From an uncultured Sphingobium sp. (GTDB taxonomy: Bacteria > Pseudomonadota > Alphaproteobacteria > Sphingomonadales > Sphingomonadaceae), in NCBI GenBank assembly GCA_946479185.1, contig CAMLFF010000140.1, positions 1-8,033 on the forward strand: DNA of 8,033 nt, given 5' to 3'. The notes beneath the pieces were generated by a model. The model searched no databases, had not been told where the DNA came from, and was given only the letters and a program-made list of their open reading frames with translations. Position 1 is the stretch's first letter; each line of letters opens with the position of its first letter. A program made the translations under genes and the position numbers. This document shows, piece after piece, positions 1 through 6,352 of this stretch.

Positions 1-49
1 GCACTGATTTGGCGGGATCGCTCGCCCAGTCCAATTGAGAGAGATGCTC

Positions 50-553
50 ATGCGTTCGCACCGCTTCATCGCCATTCTCAGCGCGCTCCTCGTCGCTAGT
101 CCGTCGGCTGCGATTCAGGAAATGGGCCGCGCGCCCGATCCCAAGGTCAAGGATGTCTGGCAGCCAGCAAAAACACCGGCAGGCGGCGTCTCCTGGGCAG
201 CGCTCGGGGCAACAAAGCTCAACGACCGCACCGATCCCAAGACGAAGATAATCTATACCAAGCCCATCTTCCCGCCCGCTATCCAGGCGCTCCACGGCAA
301 GCAGATCAAAATTGCAGGCTGGATGATGCCGCTGGAAAATTCAGCGCAGCAAAAGCATTGGGTGCTGCTCGGCTATCCGCCCGGCTGCCCGTTCCACATG
401 CATGCTCTGCCCCACCAGTTCATTGAAGTGATGGCGGCAGTGCCGTTCCCAGTGAACGAGAGCAAGGTGCATATCATCACTGGCACGCTCCAGCTTGTCG
501 GCCAGGATGAGAGCGGCATCTTCTACCGCCTCGTCAATGCGCGACCTGCCTGA
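50..553 (+). CDS. DUF3299 family exported protein
   Basis: This is a 167-residue protein with a cleavable signal peptide (basic MRSHR, a hydrophobic stretch to about residue 18, and an SAA-type cleavage site near 21). The body matches my memory of DUF3299: the GKQIKIAGWMMPLE strand at 83-96, then a GYPPGCPFHMHA segment at 108-119 and QFIEV at 123-127, ending in a TGTLQLV strand. The Cys113/His116/His118 cluster suggests metal or redox chemistry, but the family has no established function that I know. The ATG at 50 was chosen because GAGAGAG at 37-43 lies six bases upstream. A TTG at 35 and an ATG at 44 are in frame but poorly placed. A frame open from the window edge (position 3) ends TGA at 36-38, so an upstream gene may end just before this one. 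The 3' end lies five bases from the stop of the opposing truncated phosphatase. Confidence 0.85.
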   Translation: MRSHRFIAILSALLVASPSAAIQEMGRAPDPKVKDVWQPAKTPAGGVSWAALGATKLNDRTDPKTKIIYTKPIFPPAIQALHGKQIKIAGWMMPLENSAQQKHWVLLGYPPGCPFHMHALPHQFIEVMAAVPFPVNESKVHIITGTLQLVGQDESGIFYRLVNARPA

Positions 554-558
554 TGCTC

Positions 559-996
559 TCAGTATAGACCAGCGTAGGGTTGGCCTCCCTCGTCCCCGCC
601 CGCGCAGGTGAAGAATAATATTCTGAAATGATCCGGCGTGGCGTCCAGCGCCGGCAGCGTCTTGAGCGTCCAGGGCGCCCGCAAGGCTTTGCCCTCCCCA
701 TCTCTCAAGGTCAGGTTGTACGCCGTCCCGCCCTTCAGGCCGCCCTGCACGAAAGCCCAAGCATAACCATCAGGATCCTGCTGTTGCGCCGTCACCGCGC
801 GTCCATCGATTGTGAGTGAAGGTGGCGATGATGGCGGCGTTTCGAGCAGCACCTTAATTGCCAGCGTGTCGCTGCTTGCTGAGGGCAAGATCGCGCGCAC
901 AGCGCTATTGGTCTGCGACCAGGCGACGCCGCCCCTGAACAAGCCGCCAAGAGCGAGCGCGGAGGCGCCGCGCAAAATGTTCCGTCTGTCGAGCAT
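559..996 (-). pseudogene. PhoD-like phosphatase, N-terminal fragment with Tat signal
   Basis: These 145 residues start with a twin-arginine signal (Arg4-Arg5 in DRRNILRG, hydrophobic stretch to about residue 25, AWSQ cleavage region). A beta-sandwich domain of the kind found at the N-terminus of alkaline phosphatase D proteins follows. The last recognisable motif is FFTCAGGDEG at 128-137, the first metal-site segment of the phosphatase domain. Only eight residues later the frame stops, so the catalytic domain is absent; family members are usually about 450-600 residues. The ATG at 996 has AGGA seven bases upstream and sits 12 bases after the membrane-protein stop, so it looks like the last gene of a minus-strand operon. 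What is seen is a complete 5' end and a lost 3' end. A free-standing Tat-exported beta-sandwich protein is possible but less likely. Confidence 0.75.
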
Positions 997-1008
997 CAGA
1001 AAATCCTA

Positions 1009-1725
1009 TCAATGGGTTGGATTGGTCAGCTGCGCGGTCACCGGACGAAACCACCAGATGACGAGGGCGGCGGAGCCTGAGATGAACGAGATCAGCGTAA
1101 GCGGCGGCAGTCCGCCCGGCCAGGTCGCGGGGTCGAGCCATGTTGAAACGGCTGGTAGCGCTGCGTGAAGGCCGATAGCAAAAGCCGTGACCGCCAGCAC
1201 CGCATGCTGCACTGGGCGTGCCCATCTGCTCGATCGCCGAGCACCGATCTCCATCACCGTCATCAATGCAGCACCCAGCATGATGGACAAACCCGCGAGG
1301 AAGGTGAGTTTGGTGCCCACGAACAAACGCGGATAGTAGGCAGGGTCCAGCAGGCCGAAGGAAAGCAGGCTGTGCGTTAGCGCTAGCCCTCCTGCCCACA
1401 ACATGAGCGTCCCGATCGATCCACCGCGCAGTCCGAACCGAGCGACGCTGAGAACGATCAGCAACAAGGCGGCGACAGCGATCGCTTTGTTGAGCGTGTA
1501 GGATGGCCAGTCTGCCCAAGGCACATTTTTAAACACATTATAGCGAAGGGTCGCATAGCCGAGCGATGCGGCAACAACTCCCGTCACCAGCAAAGTGTCA
1601 TTTGGTCCTTTGTTGCTTTCTGCCGGCAAGGTGGACCGCCCGCCTTGCTCCCGCGAGAGAAGGTGCGGTTCATGCGCTCCTTCCGCTTGCGCGCCAGCCA
1701 GAGCATCGAAGAGAATACCGGCCAT
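1009..1725 (-). CDS. six-helix membrane protein, ferric-reductase-like
   Basis: This is a 238-residue integral membrane protein with six predicted helices at about 44-62, 79-99, 103-125, 138-160, 172-192 and 207-227, after a hydrophilic N-terminus of about 43 residues. The pattern LNKAIAVAALLL, then ALTHSLLSFGLLDPAYYPRLF, resembles the transmembrane cytochrome b domain of ferric reductase/MsrQ-like proteins. His118, His174 and His187 are in or next to helices and could bind haem; this is inference. No flavin or NAD domain is present. The ATG at 1725 is preferred over GTG at 1734 because AGGGAG ends eight bases upstream of it. The GTG would overlap the phosphatase stop as GTGA. It lies between two broken phosphatase genes on the same strand with tight spacing, so they were probably one transcription unit. 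Confidence 0.7.
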   Translation of the reverse strand: MAGILFDALAGAQAEGAHEPHLLSREQGGRSTLPAESNKGPNDTLLVTGVVAASLGYATLRYNVFKNVPWADWPSYTLNKAIAVAALLLIVLSVARFGLRGGSIGTLMLWAGGLALTHSLLSFGLLDPAYYPRLFVGTKLTFLAGLSIMLGAALMTVMEIGARRSSRWARPVQHAVLAVTAFAIGLHAALPAVSTWLDPATWPGGLPPLTLISFISGSAALVIWWFRPVTAQLTNPTH

Positions 1726-1748
1726 GGCAATCACTCCCTGATGCCGCC
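1726..1748 (-). promoter_or_regulatory. ribosome binding site of the membrane-protein gene
   Basis: On the minus strand AGGGAG lies at 1738-1733, within the last codons of the phosphatase frame, with eight bases before the ATG at 1725. This spacing favours ATG 1725 over the GTG at 1734 and implies translation coupled to the end of the upstream gene. Confidence 0.5.
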
Positions 1749-3077
1749 GAGCGCTTTGACGACCGATGCCGGCACCGGCTCGGAGCGCGGCTTGGCGTCG
1801 GACGTCGAAACGGAGTGCGCAAAGACGAGATCGCCAGTGAAGCCATCGCGAAACTCAAAGATGATCTGAGGCTCCGGATAAGCCTGCCAACGATCCTTGC
1901 CGCTATTGTCCGGAATGTTGAAGGCGTTGTTGGCGCGAACAATCGTATAGATCGGCCAGCCTTTGCCACGTGCCTGCCCGCTCGTGCCGCCAGTGTCGTT
2001 GCGATACTGATTGCTGGACCACAGCACGTTCACCAGACGATCACCGGACTGATACCATCCAGCCGGCGGGGAGCCGCCCGCATCACCGATCCGGTGGTTG
2101 CTGCTCGTGTGAGGCCCGCTGGCGATGTCGTAAACACCTGGCGCGATGCGCGCGACGAAGGATTTGTGAAGATCACCGGTGAGGAAGAAGACGGGCTTGC
2201 CGAGCGCCTCTGCAACCTTGAGCAATTCGCCCCGCTCGTGCAGTTGCGCGGTCCAGCCATCATCCTTGCCCGCGCCCCCTGACCCCTTGCCATACCAGGC
2301 GCCATTGTCATGCGGCACGGCCAAGTTGACTGATGAGACGATGAAGATGAAATCGGCATCGCTCTTCTTCAGCGCATTGATGAGCCACTGCTTCTGCTGA
2401 GAACCGAGCATGCTGGTCGTTGGATCGGCCAGATTGTTCTTGTTGTGCAGGGTCCGGTTGGAGCGCGTGTCGAGCAGGAAGAAGTCGGCGTTCGAGACCC
2501 GGAAGCTGGACCAGAGATTGCTGCCGATGCTGTAGCGCACATCCTCCGAAATTGTGAAGGAGGGCTCGATTTCAATGCGGTGGCGATCGATCACCCTGGC
2601 AATCTTGTAAACACCCGTGTTGCCAAAGCCCCAAAGCACATGAAGGTTTGAAGCTTTTTTGAGATCGAGCTTGCTGAAATCGGCTTTGGGGTCCGTCAGA
2701 ATATTCGTTCCGGTCCGCACGCTCGCCGCGCCGAAATGGCTGGGTTGCTGATTGCCGATATTCGGATTGCTCCAGCCCACATAATCACGCCAGGCCGCAA
2801 CGGCTGGGTCCCGAAACACTGCGCGCTCGACGTCATTTTGAAGGTCATCCCGGCTCATATCCTCTTGCCAGGGCTTGCCCCGCGCATCGATGCGGAAACC
2901 CGTTTGGCCGGATCCCGTGACGTCGTTCAGAATTTCGTGATCGTCGAGCGAAACAAACAGCGGCACCTCGCGATAGAAATTGGCCAGCGCCTCTGAACCG
3001 TCGAGGTAAATCTTGTAGTTGTTCCAGACCCCGGCGATCCCCTTGGCAAGCTCGGTAATGCGCGGAAGCGTTGTCAC
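1731..3077 (-). pseudogene. PhoD-type metallophosphatase lacking its N-terminus
   Basis: The open frame gives 448 residues (GTG start at 3077) covering the middle and C-terminal part of an alkaline phosphatase D-like phosphodiesterase. Visible motifs are DDHEILND at 45-52 (metal ligands), DTRSNR at 203-208, SQQKQWL at 226-232 and GDLHKS at 301-306 (C-terminal metal site). The signal peptide, beta-sandwich domain and first metal motifs are missing from this frame. In the next frame just upstream, at about 3074-3110, the codons read DHVIAHGDQTG, which resembles the missing GD metal motif. It joins this frame if one G is added to the GGGG at 3080-3077. Upstream of about 3130-3150 a plus-strand gene begins. 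I therefore read it as truncated and probably frameshifted. No good ribosome site precedes the GTG. It is richer in Lys and Asn than its neighbours, consistent with transfer. Confidence 0.75.
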
Positions 3078-3093
3078 CCCGTTTGATCGCCAT

Positions 3094-3113
3094 GCGCGAT
3101 GACATGATCGCGC
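3094..3113. promoter_or_regulatory. perfect inverted repeat upstream of the 3147 gene
   Basis: GCGCGAT (3094-3100) and ATCGCGC (3107-3113) form perfect 7-bp arms around a 6-base spacer, 34 bases before the ATG at 3147. It could be an operator or a leader hairpin. It also lies inside the codons of the phosphatase remnant, so chance in GC-rich coding sequence is a real alternative. Confidence 0.25.
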
Positions 3114-3146
3114 GGAAGCAGGAAATCAAAGAGACGAGGACACGCA

Positions 3147-3560
3147 ATGGCCTTCCAAATCGCTAATGCGCTATTCGCTGCGGCCCTGGCGCAATCCGCC
3201 ATATCCGAGCCGCTGGTCGCGATAGAGGGCGATGCTGCCCCGATGCGTCTGCATATTGGCGATACGGGGATACGGTGCGTCCGCCTGCCTTGCCCATCGC
3301 GCGGCGTTTTCATTCCGCGTGAACCAGCACATGGGGTGAGGGAAGGGCTGCTCTATTCGGACATGGAGGGAAATTTGCCGCCGCCACCGATGATCGGTGA
3401 CAAGGCATTGTTGAGTGCCGTGTCGCAGGCTTGGGAAGAGCGCGCCTGCCTTGCGATCGACGGGCGATTGATCAGTGGGGAGGACGACAAGCCCGTCCTT
3501 CGAGTGGATCGCATTGTAGGACCGTGCCGGGATCATGCCGCGCCCGCGTTTGTTCGTTAA
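3147..3560 (+). CDS. hypothetical exported four-cysteine protein
   Basis: This 137-residue protein starts with a hydrophobic N-terminus (residues 3-20, an AIS-type cleavage site near 20), weak as a signal peptide because no basic residue precedes it. The mature part has four cysteines: Cys44 and Cys49 in the pair RCVRLPC, Cys101 in ACLAIDGRLISG, and Cys127 near the end in RIVGPC. This suggests two disulfides in the periplasm. The segment at 101-127 is laid out like the last strands of an OB-like fold and faintly recalls the end of DUF4431 proteins. I recognise no family with a function. GAGGA at 3136-3140 is six bases before the ATG. It opens the plus-strand cluster and begins almost where homology of the opposing phosphatase fragment stops. 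Confidence 0.7.
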   Translation: MAFQIANALFAAALAQSAISEPLVAIEGDAAPMRLHIGDTGIRCVRLPCPSRGVFIPREPAHGVREGLLYSDMEGNLPPPPMIGDKALLSAVSQAWEERACLAIDGRLISGEDDKPVLRVDRIVGPCRDHAAPAFVR

Positions 3561-3564
3561 ACTT

Positions 3565-3626
3565 GGAAGGTAGCGGCCATGTCGACCAAGATTGCTCTTA
3601 GTCATCGCGAAACGATCATGTTTTGA
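3565..3626 (+). promoter_or_regulatory. ribosome site and 15-codon leader frame before the TTG gene
   Basis: GGAAGG at 3565-3570 is followed after eight bases by ATG 3579, which opens a frame of 15 codons (starting MSTKIALS) ending TGA 3624-3626. That stop overlaps the TTG start at 3623. Either this is a short leader peptide coupling translation into the downstream gene, or a one-base loss in the TTTT at 3621-3624 has separated a gene from its true start. Confidence 0.4.
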
Positions 3627-4111
3627 GCGTCAGGCGGGTCGCCTCAATTGTCGCGACGGCAATGGCTCTCGTCTTGCCAATGCAAGCCGCTGTGTCTGAC
3701 GAAGGTGACTGGAAGACCTGGCGCAACAGCCGCTTTGCGTTCGAGATCTGCTATCCGGCTGCGCTGTTCGATCAAAGTCGTGAGTCACCGCAGAAGCATG
3801 GCATCGCGCTGGCATCGAGGGACAGCGCAATGCTCATCGCTGCGGCGATCAACTATCCCGCCGTAACACTGGCCGAGCCGATCCGCATGGAGCGCGAAAA
3901 GCTGACCCATGTCAGCCTTGTTGCACGGGGGGAGAACTGGTTCGTGGTGTCCGGAACGCGCGTTGACCAAACCCTCTATACCAAAGCCATTCTCGCCGAG
4001 GGCCGCTTGATTGCATTCCGACTGCGCTATCCAGAAAGCCTTGCGGGCAAATATGCCCCGCTCGTCGAGCGCATGTCGCAATGCCTGCGTACGTCCCAAA
4101 GTGCCCCGTGA
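3623..4111 (+). CDS. hypothetical exported protein, uncertain start
   Basis: This 162-residue protein has a typical signal peptide (RR near the start, hydrophobic residues 6-20, AAVSDEG cleavage region around 22-24). A globular domain follows, beginning WKTWRNSRFAFEICYPAALF, the opening I associate with small exported proteins of sphingomonads that have no assigned function. Cys43 and Cys156 could form a disulfide. The TTG at 3623 has no ribosome site at normal distance; ATG 3662 (residue 14) would cut into the signal peptide. The only good ribosome site belongs to ATG 3579 in another frame. One extra T in the TTTT at 3621-3624 would join the two frames into a 177-178-residue protein with a longer N-terminus. 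It is the second gene of the plus-strand secreted-protein cluster. Confidence 0.7.
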   Translation: MSVRRVASIVATAMALVLPMQAAVSDEGDWKTWRNSRFAFEICYPAALFDQSRESPQKHGIALASRDSAMLIAAAINYPAVTLAEPIRMEREKLTHVSLVARGENWFVVSGTRVDQTLYTKAILAEGRLIAFRLRYPESLAGKYAPLVERMSQCLRTSQSAP

Positions 4112-4195
4112 GGCAGCATCCGCCAAGCTCCCGGTCGCCATGCGCAATCACCGAAAAAGCTAGTGTCTCTAACGCTTTACATTGTCGAACCGACG

Positions 4196-4202
4196 AAGGA
4201 GG
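4196..4202 (+). promoter_or_regulatory. strong ribosome binding site for the DUF4431 gene
   Basis: AAGGAGG at 4196-4202 is seven bases from ATG 4210. It is the strongest Shine-Dalgarno match in the plus-strand cluster and fixes the start well inside a longer open frame that begins at 4081. The 98-base gap before it (4112-4209) could hold a separate promoter, but I see no convincing -35/-10 pair. Confidence 0.6.
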
Positions 4203-4209
4203 ATGCGGA

Positions 4210-4674
4210 ATGCCGTGGAAAACCGATCGCTTCTCATGCCTCTCCATGCAAGCGGCGCTCGCGCCTTTGCTTCTAGCAGTTTTATGTTCAGTCGCTCCCG
4301 TATCAGCAGCGGAAGGTCCATCGCGCTGTGTCGATGCCTCACGCACCGGTGCTGTGGTAACGTTGGCGGGCAAGCTGACGCTGGTCAGTTTTGCTGGGCA
4401 GCGTAACGGTGAAGGCGCCGTGCCGGGCGATGCAGAGCAGCGGGCGTTCGTTCTTCAACTGCCGCGCCACATCTGTTTTGACGATGGAGAATTTGCCGAT
4501 GGCAGTGAGCGTTTCGACCGCGTGCATGTTCATGCCACGGACAAAGGGCTGGCCAAGATGCTTCGGGACGCCGTGGGCCTGGATGTGACCGTTTCCGGAG
4601 AGGCGATCGGCGCACACACGGCTCATCATCGCGCGCCGATGGTTCTTCTCGTCAAATCGGTCGCGGTTCGCTGA
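4210..4674 (+). CDS. DUF4431 domain exported protein
   Basis: This 154-residue protein has a hydrophobic signal segment at about 14-33 ending VSAAEG. The mature domain matches the DUF4431 pattern as I know it: GKLTLVSFAGQRNG at 54-67, AFVLQLPRHICFDD at 79-92 (the family has a W-x-L-x-L-x-x-P-x-C strand here), and GLDVTVSGEAIGAHTAHHRAP at 123-143. The last segment corresponds to the family's VTVSGTLFHAHTGHHHTPV block. The His136/His139/His140 cluster is conserved in the family and could bind metal, which is inference. Cys40 and Cys89 may form a disulfide. The start is set by the strong ribosome site at 4196. Its TGA overlaps the ATG of the following lipoprotein gene by one base (TGATG), so the two are probably translated together. 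The function of DUF4431 is unknown. Confidence 0.8.
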   Translation: MPWKTDRFSCLSMQAALAPLLLAVLCSVAPVSAAEGPSRCVDASRTGAVVTLAGKLTLVSFAGQRNGEGAVPGDAEQRAFVLQLPRHICFDDGEFADGSERFDRVHVHATDKGLAKMLRDAVGLDVTVSGEAIGAHTAHHRAPMVLLVKSVAVR

Positions 4675-5666
4675 TGCGCTGGGGTCGATGGGGCGCGGCA
4701 ATATTTTCCGCCCTATTGCTGGGAGGTTGCGGCGATCGCGAGGGATCAGAAAGGGCAGCTATCGCTCTTACCGAAGCCGTTTATCCCGGTGAGTTTGAGT
4801 TTCATGACAGCTATCTGCAAAAGGGCTATTATGACGTGGCTCTCGCCAAAAAGGGCGACCCGCTGACCCGGATCCGCTTCAATATCGATCCTGACCCTGC
4901 CAAATGCAGGGTCGGCACGGCCTGCGAACAAAGACTACGGCGCGCTCATGCCGGTGCGGTCTTGAGTGGCATCAAGGTGAAGGCTCTCAACGGCGCTTTC
5001 GGTCAGTGCGGCGTCGCGCTGCTGGGCATCCATGAGGCGCAGATCACCCCAGCGTTTCGAACCGTTGTGGAGCTCGACCTTGATCCAGCGGATCAGCAAC
5101 CAGCGCTAAATCGCCTGACCCCCTGCATTAAGAGCTACCGGCAAGCGCTCCCTGCAAATGCCGACACTGCTCTGCGCACGCTTACATTGCGTATCCTACG
5201 TCCAACAAAGGGCCAACCGGCCAAGCCTGCGCCCATGACGCTCGATCGCCGTCTGCCGGACAATCGGTCTGACGAGCCAAGCTATCAGATCGGCATTGGC
5301 GCGGATCAGGAACAGGCCCTGGCGGCTGACCTTCGTCTCTACGTTCATTACATCAGCGCGAGCGGGCTGGATGACAAGCTTGCAGACGTCGCCCGCAGCA
5401 TATTGGCGAAAGATCCGCTGGGCGGACATGTTCCAAACTATCCGGTCAACTGGCAGTTAAAGCTCGATCCTCAGCGGCTGGACGTCATCCGCACATATGT
5501 GCTTGCATGCAGTATGTATAAAGAGGGGCAGGGCCCATGCCGGGCGGATGTTGCTGTCAAAATGCGCTTTGATCTTGCCACGGGCGAAGCATCAGACGTG
5601 GCGGTCATGCGCAATATCTTGGACGCGCGTGGCTCGCCAGTGTTGCCGATATTGCCTGGGCTTTGA
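4674..5666 (+). CDS. putative lipoprotein of unknown function
   Basis: This 330-residue protein begins with a lipoprotein signal: basic MRWGR, a hydrophobic run at 7-16 and the lipobox LLGGC with Cys19 as the lipid-anchored residue. Gly at +2 does not predict inner-membrane retention, so an outer-membrane location is plausible. The body has segments such as EAVYPGEFEFHDSYLQKGYYDV near residues 35-56, four to five further cysteines, and a central Pro/Lys-rich linker around 183-193. I recognise no enzyme motif. The short N-terminal YPGEFEFHDSYLQKGYYDVAL segment has the look of a small repeated exported domain, but this is only an impression. The start overlaps the DUF4431 stop by one base. It is the last gene of the cluster; the weak hairpin GCCT-A-AGGC followed by GTTTTT about 50 bases downstream may end transcription. 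Confidence 0.75.
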   Translation: MRWGRWGAAIFSALLLGGCGDREGSERAAIALTEAVYPGEFEFHDSYLQKGYYDVALAKKGDPLTRIRFNIDPDPAKCRVGTACEQRLRRAHAGAVLSGIKVKALNGAFGQCGVALLGIHEAQITPAFRTVVELDLDPADQQPALNRLTPCIKSYRQALPANADTALRTLTLRILRPTKGQPAKPAPMTLDRRLPDNRSDEPSYQIGIGADQEQALAADLRLYVHYISASGLDDKLADVARSILAKDPLGGHVPNYPVNWQLKLDPQRLDVIRTYVLACSMYKEGQGPCRADVAVKMRFDLATGEASDVAVMRNILDARGSPVLPILPGL

Positions 5667-5716
5667 GTAATCGGCGCTGCTGGGAATTTCGACTTAGCAA
5701 TTGTTCAAACTGGCGT

Positions 5717-5731
5717 AGCCTAAGGCGTTTT
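5717..5731 (+). terminator. weak candidate terminator after the lipoprotein gene
   Basis: GCCTAAGGC forms only 4-bp arms and is followed by GTTTTT, about 50 bases past the lipoprotein stop. The stem is too short for a convincing intrinsic terminator. It is listed because it is the only T-run after the plus-strand cluster. Confidence 0.2.
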
Positions 5732-5946
5732 TAGACGAACTTGCGGCCAGCACTCCTCTTGCGCCTTAAGGCGCTGGTGGTGGGCATCCAAAGCAACGGA
5801 CAACTAGCATGCGGCTCAGATGCTTCGGGTCCAATGGCCTGCTGCGATCGCCCCGCCCAATTCGGACCGGCGATGTAAGCTGGGCAAATCAGACGCCGCG
5901 TCTTGTTACCCATCCCCTCAAGATCCGCCCGCCAGGCCTCGTCCAT
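5731..5946 (-). CDS. possible small protein with strong ribosome site
   Basis: A minus-strand frame of 71 residues starts at ATG 5946 with a perfect AGGAGG (5958-5953) six bases upstream. The sequence begins MDEAWRADLEGMGNK and ends with a very basic tail, ALRRKRSAGRKFV. It has two cysteines and no membrane segment. I recognise no family. The ribosome site is the main support. Its frame stays open upstream to a TTG at 6024, so it could also be the tail of a decayed longer gene. The basic tail is encoded in part by the 14-bp palindrome at 5761-5774. Confidence 0.3.
   Translation of the reverse strand: MDEAWRADLEGMGNKTRRLICPAYIAGPNWAGRSQQAIGPEASEPHASCPLLWMPTTSALRRKRSAGRKFV
5761..5774. repeat. 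perfect 14-bp palindrome
   Basis: GCGCCTTAAGGCGC is its own reverse complement with no spacer. The symmetry ends at its borders (T on both sides). It might be a binding site for a dimeric protein. It also lies within the 3' end of the possible small gene at 5731-5946. Confidence 0.5.
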
Positions 5947-6110
5947 CGCCAGCCTCCTCAAAAGCTGGCTCTCTATGAATCGCGCAATCAGCCCAAGGAA
6001 ACCACAAAATCTCTCTTTTGACAAAGTAGGGATAAGGGGTTTTGCTTAAAGACGCGTGGGACAGGGTCTGGGCCGAGCTCAAAGCGCGAAAGCTAGCAGC
6101 GCCATTCGGG

Positions 6111-6126
6111 AGGAGCCGACGCTCCT
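6111..6126. repeat. inverted repeat, 6-bp arms
   Basis: AGGAGC and GCTCCT pair perfectly around the four bases CGAC. As RNA this would form a small stable hairpin. A second inverted repeat follows 30 bases later. Confidence 0.4.
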
Positions 6127-6156
6127 GATACCTCAGCGGGAAAACGGTTATAGAAG

Positions 6157-6174
6157 GGAATGGGAAACCATTCC
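6157..6174. repeat. inverted repeat, 7-bp arms
   Basis: GGAATGG and CCATTCC pair perfectly around GAAA, a GNRA-type tetraloop sequence known to stabilise RNA hairpins. With the inverted repeat at 6111-6126 this could be part of a structured transcript; no U-run follows, so it is not a standard terminator. Confidence 0.45.
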
Positions 6175-6266
6175 AAGGACGGTATCTGGCGTCGCCTGAT
6201 GAACCGTAACCCATTGAAGCCAATATATTAATGTTGAAAGCTGGCCATGGAAAATCCGAAAATTTC

Positions 6267-6352
6267 AATTGTCACACAACAATTTGTGTAGCGAAACAAT
6301 AGAGTTTTTCAGATTACAATTAAGTCTTTCAGATTTTGAATCTGTGACAATT
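6267..6352. repeat. 10-bp inverted repeat bounding an A+T-rich island
   Basis: AATTGTCACA at 6267-6276 is the exact reverse complement of TGTGACAATT at 6343-6352, with 66 bases between. Inside lie two smaller perfect inverted repeats: ACACAA/TTGTGT at 6274-6279 and 6284-6289, and CAGATT/AATCTG at 6330-6335 and 6339-6344. The stretch 6251-6410 is about 72 % A+T by hand count, against a GC-rich background. Confidence 0.7.

Noticed and set aside
905..1519. Minus-strand frame of 204 codons
   Set aside because: It overlaps the six-helix membrane gene in another frame; the composition (Arg, His, Ser rich) is that of a frame shadow.
1566..2282. Long plus-strand open frame of 238 codons
   Set aside because: It lies antisense to the phosphatase and membrane-protein genes, has no recognisable domain or ribosome site, and reads as an Arg/Ala-rich shadow of GC-rich coding sequence.
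4081..4209. N-terminal extension of the DUF4431 gene to 4081
   Set aside because: It overlaps the end of the preceding gene and contains no signal-like sequence, whereas ATG 4210 has an excellent ribosome site directly before the signal peptide.
5918..6268. Minus-strand frame of 116 codons
   Set aside because: No domain, no ribosome site at its start, and it crosses both hairpins; nothing supports coding.
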